From Leuctra nigra (lineage: Eukaryota > Arthropoda > Insecta > Plecoptera > Leuctridae), in assembly GCA_934045905.1 (NCBI GenBank), contig OW203770.1, forward strand, positions 3,906,001 to 3,970,000: a stretch of 64,000 bases of DNA, in the 5' to 3' direction. The number at the start of each line of letters is the position of its first letter. The stretch's first letter is position 1. Both the position numbers and the translations under genes were made by a program. Of the stretch, positions 1-11,000 are shown one piece after another. The notes below the pieces were generated by a model that saw only the letters and a program-made list of their open reading frames with translations, did not search any database and had not been told where the DNA came from.

Positions 1-739
1 CAATTTCTGGTTGGTCAAAAAATATAATTTATTTTCAACGGACTGTTTTGGGATAAATATTTGAAAGTATTTTGCAGCTTCCACTGTTATGATTTCGTAA
101 TTTAATTATTGTATCACGCAAAAGGCAGGGCACAAAAGATGCTTTGAATCAAACCGCAACTATTGCAAAAATAATCGATTTTGATTTAAAGGTGGCATGG
201 CATACTTCGAAGCATCTATTAAAAATTGTACTTGAGACAAAAAATTATTATTAATCAAATCTTACATATAAAATATTTAACTTCTGATAAAAACCAATCC
301 AATCGCAACTGCTTCAGTCAATGATGATGATCTGGTATGATGAACTGGTCAATGATCTCATCTCCATATTCAATCATCTCTTGTTCCTAATTGATAATCA
401 TCGTTTAGTCAAAGATTATAAACATAAGCATTTTTTAAAAATTGTTCAGATTGTTTCCTTCAATAACTTTGAATACAATGTGAGACATAAAAATCAGAAT
501 AGTTCATGAAATGATAACAAATTTTATTCCAATTAAATTTGAGGACATTCTTCCCAGTCCTATTGAGTTACAACTCACTGCACTTTAACTTCTGCATAAC
601 CGCGTCAATCATAACCGCGGTCTGTATGCAAAAGTTGAAGTACATATTCGTGGTAAGATGCAGATTTTATATATAGAGGTATCGCACGTTTCAAATTGAG
701 GTCATCTAATTACAAATTAATATGATCGACAATGTTGAT
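1..739. other. AT-rich stretch, no gene seen
   Basis: No ORF or exon with recognisable similarity was found. The longest open frame (62 codons at 321-509) has no homology signal and low-complexity AT-rich composition. Confidence 0.5.
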
Positions 740-1274
740 TTAAGGTGCTGCAAGCGCGAGCGATTTTGCTGCTTTTTGAAGACACCCTTTCCGATACGAT
801 TGGAAACGAAATGGGCAGACCAAATTATTTGAAATTTTAATCGTGATTAGATAAAAGACAAACTTAGGGTTATCCCTTGGTAAATTTTAAATTTTTTGTT
901 TCGTTAATTAGTAATAGTGGATTTTTGGTGAAAAATTAGCTATTTTCTTGTCTCCCTGGGCGCCGTATAAAATTTAATGTCAAAAATGTGCCAAGGGATA
1001 ACCCTAAGTTTGTCTTTCATCTAATCATGGTTAAAATTTGAGATCAATTGATTTACGGGTTTGGTCTCCAATCGTTTCACAATTTTCATAGTTTTGCGCT
1101 GTTGTTTTGAATAACCGGCACCTAATTAACAATGCAATAAGCAAAAATGAAAAAGTGCTACTAATATACAATCAGACTGATCATGTGAACATCCTGTAAA
1201 AGTTACACTTACTTATGAAACAATATTTCTCTCTCAATTTTCTAAAACGGCCGAGAGCCATAGTATCACCTTAA
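740..1274. mobile_element. TTAA-flanked foldback MITE, piggyBac-like
   Basis: The ends read TTAAGGTG and CACCTTAA, so a TTAA target sits at each boundary. The interior is a long imperfect palindrome: the segment around 850-880 (GACAAACTTAGGGTTATCC) returns inverted around 990-1015. TTAA duplication is the hallmark of piggyBac-type insertion. No transposase is present, so it is non-autonomous. A related copy lies at 8432-8967. Confidence 0.6.
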
Positions 1275-1751
1275 GCAAAATGCATTTAATTCCCAAGTAA
1301 ATAAGTCAACGAAGAATTCAATCGCCGACTCAAAATTATTTCGCCATCTTGAATGCCATCTTGGCGTTTATATTGAGATATTTTTCGCTCGGAATGAAAA
1401 TAATAAAATATGTTTTCTTTTTCGGCCATCCCGATCTGTACTCTGAATTTCGTCTTCCCTCTCTAAGTTTCACCGACACACTCACCTCGCCTCTGTCCAA
1501 CCTCGACACTGAACGTGAACTTGGTCAGATTGCCTATCGTCACGGAGATGAATCTTCACAATGCATCATGCGACGGATGCTGTAACTCGTTCGTCCTTCA
1601 TTACCATTCTGTATGCTGTTTACACTTGACGAAAAAAACTTGACTTGATGAATAAATACAGTCAGCAAATATCACGTGTCTACGTATTCGTTATCTTATC
1701 GTAGTTTTGCTTTTAAATGGTGTTTAACGTCGCACTTCTATTCAACTAGGA

Positions 1752-3360
1752 CAGGGGTCAGCAACCGTTTTTGGTCAAGGAGCTAATTTCCCAAAAATTA
1801 ATAAATTAGATTAGAATGGGATCCGCAGTAGCACAGCAGGGATCCGCAGGGATTTCAGTATACACTGAAAATAACTAGGAAAACGCTCAGTGTAACGTGT
1901 TGATGAGCGAGCACGGGTACGTGCAAATTCTCGAAACGGAAATGCGTACACAACGCACAGAAAACATATACCTACATTCATATTGAATAGAAATATGATA
2001 ACTAAATCAACATAAAAGTATACAATGCTTTTCATCGAAACTTAAAAATAGCATCTAAGCACCTGGTTCATAAAGCAAATCAGAATCAATCCAATTGGCA
2101 CTGGAAAACATTCATTTCGATACTTCATAACAGACAGATATTAAAAATGTCAATAAGTTCATACGTTCTTAACTGATTATGATGAAATTTTGTAAAATAA
2201 GAGACAATGTTGGTCTTAATGATCATGCAAAATATGAGTTTGATCAGAATTATCGAAGACCGTTTTCATTTTTCAGCCTATCAGGAGATATTTATTTAAA
2301 TTTGAACCAATGAATAAATTTCAAAAAAAAATTATGTTCTTGAAACAGAAAAGGTTGTCTCTACATGTGTGCAAAATTTCAGCTCGATCGAAGAAAAACT
2401 CTGACCTGTATAGCCAAAATATGAGTTTGATCAGTTTTATCGAAGACATTGTCATTTTTCAAGGCAACTGTGAAAGGCCGAGAAAGATGACAATTCGTTT
2501 TTCAATGATATTATACACCTAGGACACTGTAATTTAAATTTTTAAATGTATTTGAGAGACCAACAGACTACCAAAGGATATTAATACCTAAATTGGTCAT
2601 TTAAACTCATTAAAACTCATTTAAAGACTGTAATGAGTTCAAGTTCTATGTGACATGTCATCAATGTTTAAAACGCATAATAAGTGATGTATTTGTGAAT
2701 ATTGAAGGTGATGGAAAATGTAATAACAACTGTAATGTAGAATAGCATATATTCTAACTAAAAACATCATAAAAATCTAATTACAGTGTCCTAAGTACCT
2801 AATATAAGTGTAAAACGAATTGTCATCTTTCACGGCCCCACTTCACATTAATTTTTCAACCTACCATCAGGAGATGTTTATTTAAATTTTAGCCAAAGAA
2901 TGGATTTCAAAAAATTTTGGGGTCTGCAAACAGAAAAGGTTGTCTCCACATGTGTGCAAAATTTCAGCTCGATCGAAGAAAAACTCCGATCTTTATATCG
3001 TCAGGTAACAGAAAAAAAAACAAAAAAAAAACAGAGTTCCGTGCCAAAAGAGCCAAAAGGAGACGCTCGCTTCGTTCGCTCAATGAATTGCATGACTAGC
3101 TTATTTGATTATTTTGTTTATGTTGCTACTTTGACCCCCAGATTTTGCCCTGCTGGGCGATTTTTCAGAATTATCTAATGTTTCGTTTCCACAATTTATT
3201 TGGGGTTCTAAATTAAAAAATTGAATTAAACTACATAGGGCATTTTTTCTTAAAATTTTCGGATTTTTCGATTCCAGATTTGCATTTAAATTGTGAAGAG
3301 CAATTCCAGAACCACAAAGGAGGCGCATGCGGCTCCGGGGCCGCAGGTTGCCGACCCCTG
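1752..3360. mobile_element. hAT-like DNA element, non-autonomous
   Basis: The terminal inverted repeats are CAGGGGTCAGCAACC at the left and the reverse complement of CAGGGGTCGGCAACC at the right (14 of 15 match). The flanking octamers AACTAGGA and TACTAGGC match at 6 of 8 positions, fitting the 8-bp duplication of hAT elements. No transposase ORF is seen; most of the interior is a nested Helentron-like copy. Confidence 0.65.
1874..3084 (-). mobile_element. Helentron/HINE-like element, minus orientation
   Basis: It begins ACTAGGAAAACGCTC, the reverse of the family 3' end with its CTAG terminus and hairpin. It ends with GCTCGCTTCGTTCGCTCAA, the reverse of the family 5' end. It is inserted in the 1752-3360 element. 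No helicase ORF is seen. The inner sequence matches the copies at 31940-32752 and 56883-57680 along most of its length. Confidence 0.6.
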
Positions 3361-3475
3361 TACTAGGCTAATGGCGACGGATGAATGATTATGGTGATTG
3401 GGAGATGAAGAAGAATGAAGTTAAGGATGGAAGCTGGGAAGGAGACGGTCGTGACCTATTGTCAGTGCTCGAAGT

Positions 3476-4519
3476 GGGCCGGTATGGGACGGTATGATAA
3501 CGGCACTTCATTACACATTTGATTTTATACCGTTATTTCTCAGAAAAAAAGGAATCAGACATTCTTGGAAATGTAGGTAATTTTAGATTCTAATTTACTC
3601 TTATTTTCATGGTTCTCTTTTGACTGCATATTCCAAGCATAACATGCACTATGAAGATCCACTACCCCACACACGCCGCTGAACTACATGACGTACCCAC
3701 TCCTAATATCGTACCCCCCCCCCCCCCACACACACACACACACGTGGTATTCTTATGTTAGGTACCATACCGCCACTATTTAAGGTGGGGACATCGAATG
3801 ACACACCCCGAAAATATTTTTTACTGAAATTAGCAATATTTATTAACTTTTCCAATATTTCAACTATATTTAAGTATGAAGGATTCATAAAATGTCATGT
3901 AACTTGCAACCCATGACTTATATTGAGTTTTCAATTTGATGCCTTCAGAAGATGAGGACATTTTTAACACAGGAGGTATAGGAAAATGATTTAGTTTTTG
4001 CTGTCTAACTTTTAAAATAGTTCAGGATAGTATCGTTTCATATTTTTTTCCTGATAATATATCCATATGTCTACTAGAAAATAAGTTGTTTTGTTGAAAT
4101 CTATCGACACAAAAAAATAAGATCTTTATTTTAGCGTAAAAATTGCACGATTTTTCTTGGCTGCCATAAGCTAACATTGGGAGACATATGGGTTTATCTC
4201 AAAAACTAGTTCACGTTGCTAGTTTTTGGGGGCCATATTCTGGTGTAGAATGAAATTGTCTATAAGAATGCAAAGTTACAGCGAATTCTATCGAAGTAGG
4301 GGTTACGCTCTTCCCCCCTTAATTACCATTTCCGCATTCAACATTTTTTTTACCCCAGAGGAAGAAAGACCATAGTCAAATTTCTAGATATTTCGTTGCA
4401 TACTGTTGGAATGATGGAATCAAGTTCTATCAATTTCAAACTAACTGATGTAAAAAAAAAACAGTTTTATTGTAGTATTCACCACGACTCATGTCACCAT
4501 TAGAAATACGATTGCTTTT
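3476..4519. other. Intergenic; decayed repeat and poly-C tract
   Basis: No gene is seen. A poly-C run followed by (CA)n lies at about 3714-3743. The stretch 3790-4220 resembles the interior of the TTAA-flanked MITE at 37239-37778 (for example TTCAACTATATTTAAG), so it is probably a decayed copy without clear ends. Confidence 0.45.
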
Positions 4520-4798
4520 GTCTGGGGCTTAACGTCGCACTGTTCTGCAGCGAGGCTAATGGCGACGAATGAATGATTATGAGGATGATTGGGAGATGAT
4601 GGTGAAGAGTAGGCAAGGATGGAAGGTGGGAAGGAGGCGGTCGTGGCCTATTAGTAGGGTACCTTCCCAGCATTTGCCTGTCGACTGAGGGAAAACCACG
4701 AAATAACCCCAGTCAGGAAGGACGGCCGCGGAAATCGAACCCGGGCCACCGGAATACAAGTTCAGAGCGTTACCACTCAGCCAACCTGTTCCGTAATA
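4520..4798 (-). mobile_element. tRNA-derived SINE, near full length
   Basis: Read on the minus strand, it starts with a tRNA-like head: GGCTGAGTGGTAACGCTCTG acts as an A-box region and GGGTTCGATTTCC as a B box. It then has a body containing GCAAATGCTGGGAAGGTACC and ends with GTGCGACGTTAAGCCCC followed by an A-rich tail. A second near-complete copy is at 46746-47026 on the plus strand. The tail motif resembles SINEs I associate with insect genomes (from memory). Confidence 0.75.
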
Positions 4799-4946
4799 AG
4801 ATTGGAGGAGAACACACAATACCGACTGGTTTTTGAGGTCACCTCGTGAATCATTGAAATGGATATCGGCCGTTCTACGTCTAAGGTATACCACATATTT
4901 AGGCGCCCGAAAGTTACGGGAAGAGAAAATCAGAGTGAGAACGAAA

Positions 4947-4952
4947 TTTATT
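4947..4952 (-). terminator. Candidate poly(A) signal of the OATP gene
   Basis: AATAAA on the minus strand, about 100 nt downstream of the OATP stop codon at 5052-5054 and just upstream of the SINE. No other support. Confidence 0.35.
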
Positions 4953-5051
4953 GAACGGACACGTTTGCTTGAGTCAAATCAAAGGAGACTTTCTTTGTTA
5001 TCAAATAGGTTACCTAATAAATATATAATAGATTATTCTTGCTATCTTTTA

Positions 5052-8000
5052 CTATTTATTTGGTTCCATATCTTGTAACATAAATGGTTTATCCGAGTAT
5101 TTATCTGCAACTTCTTCCCCAGCATCTTCTTCGTCATAGATCTGGAGATTCTTCACATTGTACCAGACTCCAATGTCCAGGATAGTTCCAGCGAAAAAGA
5201 ACCCTGGAATCAGCATAAATTATTGAAGTGAAGACGTTACTGTAAGTAATAACCCATAAAAAACACTTCGTGTAAAAATACCAGCCAAGTCTCTTCAACT
5301 AAAAAAAAATATATGAACTCTAAAAATTCTGCACTGAAAAGTATTGATATCAAAAAATTTGCCAAGTCAAAACTTTATTTGAAAATCAAAAAATACTTGG
5401 CGCATCGTGTACATAAATAGCTTGGAAGTATAAGCCAATTATAAATTATACATGAAATATACATATACATAGTATACCTATAATGCCCTAAAAAAACGAT
5501 GCGCCAAGTATTTTTTGATTTTCAAATAAAGTTTTGACTTGGCAAATTTTTTGATATCAATACTTTTCAGTGCAGAATTTTTAGATTTCATCTATTTTTT
5601 TTTAGTTGAAGAGACTTGGCTGGTATTTTTACACGAAGTGTTTTTTATGGGGATATCACTCCTTTTTTTAGTTTATTATTTACAACTTGTGACGCATATG
5701 AAATAAACAATTACTAAATTCTTTTAAAAAAATCGGCATTTACGATTTGGTTACTACTAATGAAAATCTGTTGTATATTCATGTATAGTCTTTCGTGAAG
5801 AATAGCAAAGGTTTCATTCCAATCGGCCAACCCAGTTCCGAGATATGGCATATAACACTTCGGTTTTCAAAATGGCTGCTAAACTTACTGCACTGCCACA
5901 TAGAATTTATATCTACAATTAATGTGTATCATTTTAGGCTTTCTGTATATGTATTCATTGTATAGAATGGGGAATATAATAATTTTTAAATTTGAATGAC
6001 ATCATTTCCGGGCTCATAAATAAAAACATTCTACTTTGACTGTTCCTATTCCATAAAGATGGCATTCCGAATCATTTGGCGCTAGTTTCGTACTGATCGG
6101 TATACCAGATTTCGAGATACAACGTTACTTCCGGTTTCAAAATGGCGGCTGAAATCTCTGACCCCTTGAATTTTAATTTACACATGATAACATCTTATTA
6201 AGTTATTATAAGCTGTCTCAAATAGTATGTATTGTATCAAAATGTAAATTTGTGAGATTTTTAAAATGTGTAACGTCATTTCCGGTTTTGCTATAAGAAA
6301 CTGCAAATATTACTGATGATAAAACATAAAGTTGCCCGTCTAAATTGTGTGGCGCTGGTTTCGTTCAAATCTATTTAGCCAATATTAAGATATGATGTCA
6401 CTTCCGGTTTAACAATGGCGGCTTCCGGTTGGTTTTGTAACAAGTCAAATGATATATCAGAAGTGCATACGTTACATAAATATCAAAATAATCGGATCAA
6501 CCTTTGTTGCCGAAATGCCAATCGATGTATTTCAAATTTCATGACGTCATTTCCGGTTTCGTTAACAAAATGTTTAGTTTTTTGCTACTGATAATGCATA
6601 TAGTTCACCGTCCGAATCGTTTGGCGCTATTTTCGCTCCAATCGGTTTAGCCGTTGTTGAGATATGACGTCACTTCCGGTTTCAAAATGGCGGCACAAAA
6701 AATTCATGGGGTGAAGGTTAAATCAGACGCCAAAAGTGCACACGTGGTAAAAATGTGAGATCAATCGGTTCAGCCGTTTAGGCTGTGGCCTTGTTACCGG
6801 GTTTGAATTCCAGGAGACTACTACTGAGATTATTATTATTATTATTATGAAAACCGCCCTAAAACACTGTTTTCACGGCCCTCTAGCGCGCAAAGGGCGT
6901 AACCTATTGTTCCCAAATTTGATATATGTTGTAGGGTGGGCCATAGCTCGAAATTAAGATATTTCGCAACAATGTGATATTTCCCAATTATAAGATCCAG
7001 TAGGCCGAAAATGCCACTTTGATGCTTACAGTAAAAGTGGGTTGCTCCAGCCTTTTTAAATGAGAGTGTGCGCGCGCCGTACGACTTGGCTGGCGTGGAG
7101 CGACCGCTCCACTAGATATGAAAAGCAAGTGTTTGAACCAACCTGCAGGAGGCCAAGTCTTGAAACTTACGCCCTTAGGACGCAAACGCTCTCGGACGTC
7201 AACAAGTCCCATTTACTGTAAGAATGATGACCTTGAAATCTACCTTTAACCGTTTAGCTTAATTTTGAATAAGGTTTTATGACTGTATAATATCTGTAAT
7301 CATAATTATAATGTTAATAAATTGTTTCCAATAGATTGCTGGATGACAATCAAATAAATGGCTTGACTTTATGTTTCAATGTGGATCACTCTTACAGTAA
7401 ATGGGACTTTATGACGTCCGAGAGCGTTTGCGTCCTGAAGGCGTAAGTTTCAAGACTTGGCCTCCAGCTGTGAAGTTGAGCAGATATCTGAGTGACTGTC
7501 CGTCGTAGAGCCAGCAGTTCCCTGTCTGACCGCAAGTCTCTCCCCACACGAGACAAGAAGAATCTGTAATCAGATCTCAATCCAAACACACATGAGGGAC
7601 AAGCCATCTTCATGTTGCGAATAGTTCGTTGCAAACAAGGAAATAAAAGGCGTATTTCCTAAATAGATAGCCGAAAAGATCAGTTTACTTTAATCCATTA
7701 CTAAAAGGGGAAGGATTTTTCTTTCTCTTTACATTTGATTTAGAAGATAGATTAACAATGGTCCTCTTATTAATAAGAATAATTGTTTACATTTTACAAA
7801 CTATTATTATAGTTAGTTAATTAAACTTTATATCTTTACTAAAAATCAAACGTATATTTACAACCAAAAGTTCCACTTCCTGTTCTTTTTACAACAATGA
7901 AGGAAATTATTTCAACAATGAAAAACTCTAAAACAACAATAATTCCACTGCCTACTTGAAGTCTATGGCTGTTACTTTCTGTGGGCTGGCTATTCTATGT

Positions 8001-11000
8001 ACTAAACATGTCACCTAATAACTAGTAGATAATTAAAATGTACCTCAAAAATTATGTATTTTACAATGGCAGGTTTTGCCGATCAATTGTAACAGCACAT
8101 TGCTTTATACCTAAGATCATGCCGTATATGATTGGTCCAGGGATGAAAGCTAAAGCGCAGAGAAGAGCTTCTGTAAACCCGACGGAGATGCTCTTGTCAT
8201 CGGGATCCACGCATCTGGAAACAATAATATTTTACAAATGTTTAATTAAATGACGAGAATCATAGAATTTCGTACAATTAAGGCAGAGAATGACTTTTGG
8301 AAATCTCCAAATGAATCAGTGTTGATACCTCAAGGACAAATTTAAATTGATAATCAAGAAGATACGGATGATTTTTGTAAAATGATTTGGGTGGTATGTG
8401 TCTCTTGTACGGTAGGACACAGTTGTGTGGTTTAAGGTGGTACAAGCGCTCGGTTGTTTTAGCAAATTGAGAGAGAAAAATTGTTTCGAAAGTGGGTGTA
8501 GCTTTGATAGGATGTTCACATGATTAGTCTGATTGTATATTAGTAGCACTTTATCATTTTTACTTGGTGCCTTGTAAATTAGGAGCCGGTTATTTAACAA
8601 AACCGCGAAAAACGATGAAATTTCCGATACGATTGGAGACCAAACCCGTTAACCAATTAATCCTAAATTTTAATCATAATTAGATAAAAGACAAACTTAG
8701 GGTTATCTCTTGTCAATTTTTTGAAATTTATTTGATACGGCACCCAGCTAGACAAGAAAATAGCAATTTTTTCACCAAAAATCCACAAATTATTACTAAT
8801 TAACAAAACAAAATATTAAAACAGTACTAAGGGATAACCTTAAGTTTGTCTTTTATCTAATCACGATTAAAATTTCAAATCATTTCGACAACTCATTTTG
8901 CCTCCAATCGTATCCAAAAAAGTGTTTACAAAATGCAGCAAATCGCTCGCGCTTGCACATGTATTAATTTCAACTTTCAACCAGTTGAAGTCACGTTATT
9001 CAAGACCCACATTGATAAGATTAGATGAGATTATAATGGTTTAACGGCGCGTATTTTGATCAAGAAGGGAGAGGGGAGGGGTCGACCTAACGGGCCCGAT
9101 CCAGGGGAATGTAAAACTGGTGGGAAAGCCACTTCAGAATTATGACAGACCTGTTGGGTGGAGGCTTTATGGGCTGGTATGGGACCCCATTTCAGGGGGA
9201 ATTCAGATGGGTTCTCCAGGGTGAGGCCGGCCCGAGGGGCCCGCGAATTAAGGGTCGACCCTGGACTGCACTTAGTTGGGACCAACTCGTAATGTGAGGC
9301 GGCCTCTTAAGCTTCACCATCGCGTCAAGGTAGCAGTCCATTGGTGAGGTCAACCTCATTGAGAAAGTGCCATAAGAGTACCATGGTGACGCATAAATCT
9401 TTACAGAACATAATCTCACCTGAACTGGACGATCGTGTTCCCCGCCCTTCCGGTCGAGGACAGGAATCTGACGACGCACTCCAGAACCAGGAAGACGATG
9501 AAGTTCGTGCCGCAGTCGACAGGACAAGCGCCGTCAGTTGCTGACGTCATAGTGGAGTTCCCGCCCACGCATGCGCACATGTCGAATACCTGCGAGTAGC
9601 AGTGAGTAAGCACTTGATATATGCACAGCACATGTTTTAAATATCTTAATATTACGAAAGAAAATCAAAACTTTTAATTTCGAAAAACTATCGAGAATTG
9701 TTTGGGTAGATTGCATAATTTATTTATGTTATTGGAGATAAAGAAGATATTTGAAATAACTCATTAACATGAGAAATTAAATTTTGTTTTCCATGCATAG
9801 CTTTGGGAATAATTCATCATACAACACGATGAACATTATTTCAGATATGGGAAGTACCTTTGTTCCGTTGACCATTGCTTGCGAGGAGCTGTAACAGTTT
9901 AAAAAACTATTACCTACCTAACATCTATTCCACCTATTGGGTTTTGTATTTTCCCACTCTTTTACTGTTAGTTATCTGTTCGGCCGTGGGATAGCGCCAC
10001 TGCTCGGTCAAGTAACATGGTCCGACCTTGTAGGTTTTGATGCGAGCTGTCATTCTGACGTTGTACAGGTAATTTTCCATTACCGGATGTAATGTAAGGG
10101 ATGATATTTTGTCTTGCTCGTAAATCATGTAACTTCCCTCGATGTCTTTTCGTGTCGTCTACCGAGGGGTTTGGACGTGAACTCCGCGAGCCAGGGTAAA
10201 CCGGGAAGCATGGTAAAGTAGATTCACATACGGCTTACGCCTTTCAGTTTTAGTCTATGAATGTTTTCTTAGACTTTTATTTGTGTTTTTGCTAAGAAGT
10301 CTTGCCCTTAGTCTATTTGTAGAGCCAAGCTGGTTTCGTTCATTCGATTCAGTTTGTGAGTTTGAGGCGTTTGACTGTCTTGCTTGCTACCGACGTTTTG
10401 CCAACCTCGTGGTTTTCTTGAGGGGCGTTCTCTGATCAAGACGTCCTGTTCGTTCCCTTTGGTTTTCGTCTCGGATAGACCATTATTCTGTTTAGATCTG
10501 TATTTCGAAATTCCATTATTATACAGCTATTTTATGCTTTCCACAATTTGAATACGTATGAGAAAGGTATAGAAGGTACCAGAGTAAATGTGCACGGAGG
10601 TTCTCGAACCAAAGTGCTAGCCCATTTTGACTCTAGTGTTTAGTAATCTGTCGAGGAGGCTCTCGAGGTAAGTGTTGGCATTGCCACACTGTATTATTTA
10701 ATTATTTACTTTTCTTTCTTGTTCAATCTAGTAACTTCATGGGCCGGAGGCCATTTGCATTTTTCTACTCAAACCATGTGCTATTTATTTTATGCCTGTT
10801 CAGTTCAGTAACTCTTTTGAGTTGATGGTTTTGTATAATAAAACCACCTGTGTGGATTATTTCTTTTGTAATTCTGAGTATTGAGTTGTACTGAGTAACC
10901 ACTGCCGAACATCTTTGTAGTCTCCTAGTTCCTACTCTGTTTAATTAATTGTTTTTCTATGTTCAAACCCATCGACCTATCTATGTCTGAGCTAGCCACT

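Larger units (their letters stand above)
1709..3475 (-). mobile_element. tRNA-type SINE fragment split by a hAT-like insertion
   Basis: The tail of the same SINE found whole at 4520-4798 is seen at 1709-1751 (TTTAACGTCGCACT, reverse strand) and resumes at about 3365-3475 (GCTAATGGCGACGGATGA and onward). The 1752-3360 element lies between the two halves, so the SINE is older than the hAT-like element. Confidence 0.6.

Noticed and set aside
5204..8110. Loss of the OATP exon that carries the conserved C-x2-W and CG-x2-G-x-C motif
   Set aside because: The exon was found at 7563-7465 in a frame other than the longest one there. Only its donor is missing.
9192..9631. Minus-strand frames of 111 and 71 codons at 9.2-9.6 kb
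   Set aside because: The upper one includes the OATP exon 9 read past its boundaries; the lower one crosses the donor into a GC-rich repeat.
10130..10990. Solo LTR in an OATP intron
   Set aside because: It has a TG start and an AATAAA, but no matching CA end or target duplication was found.
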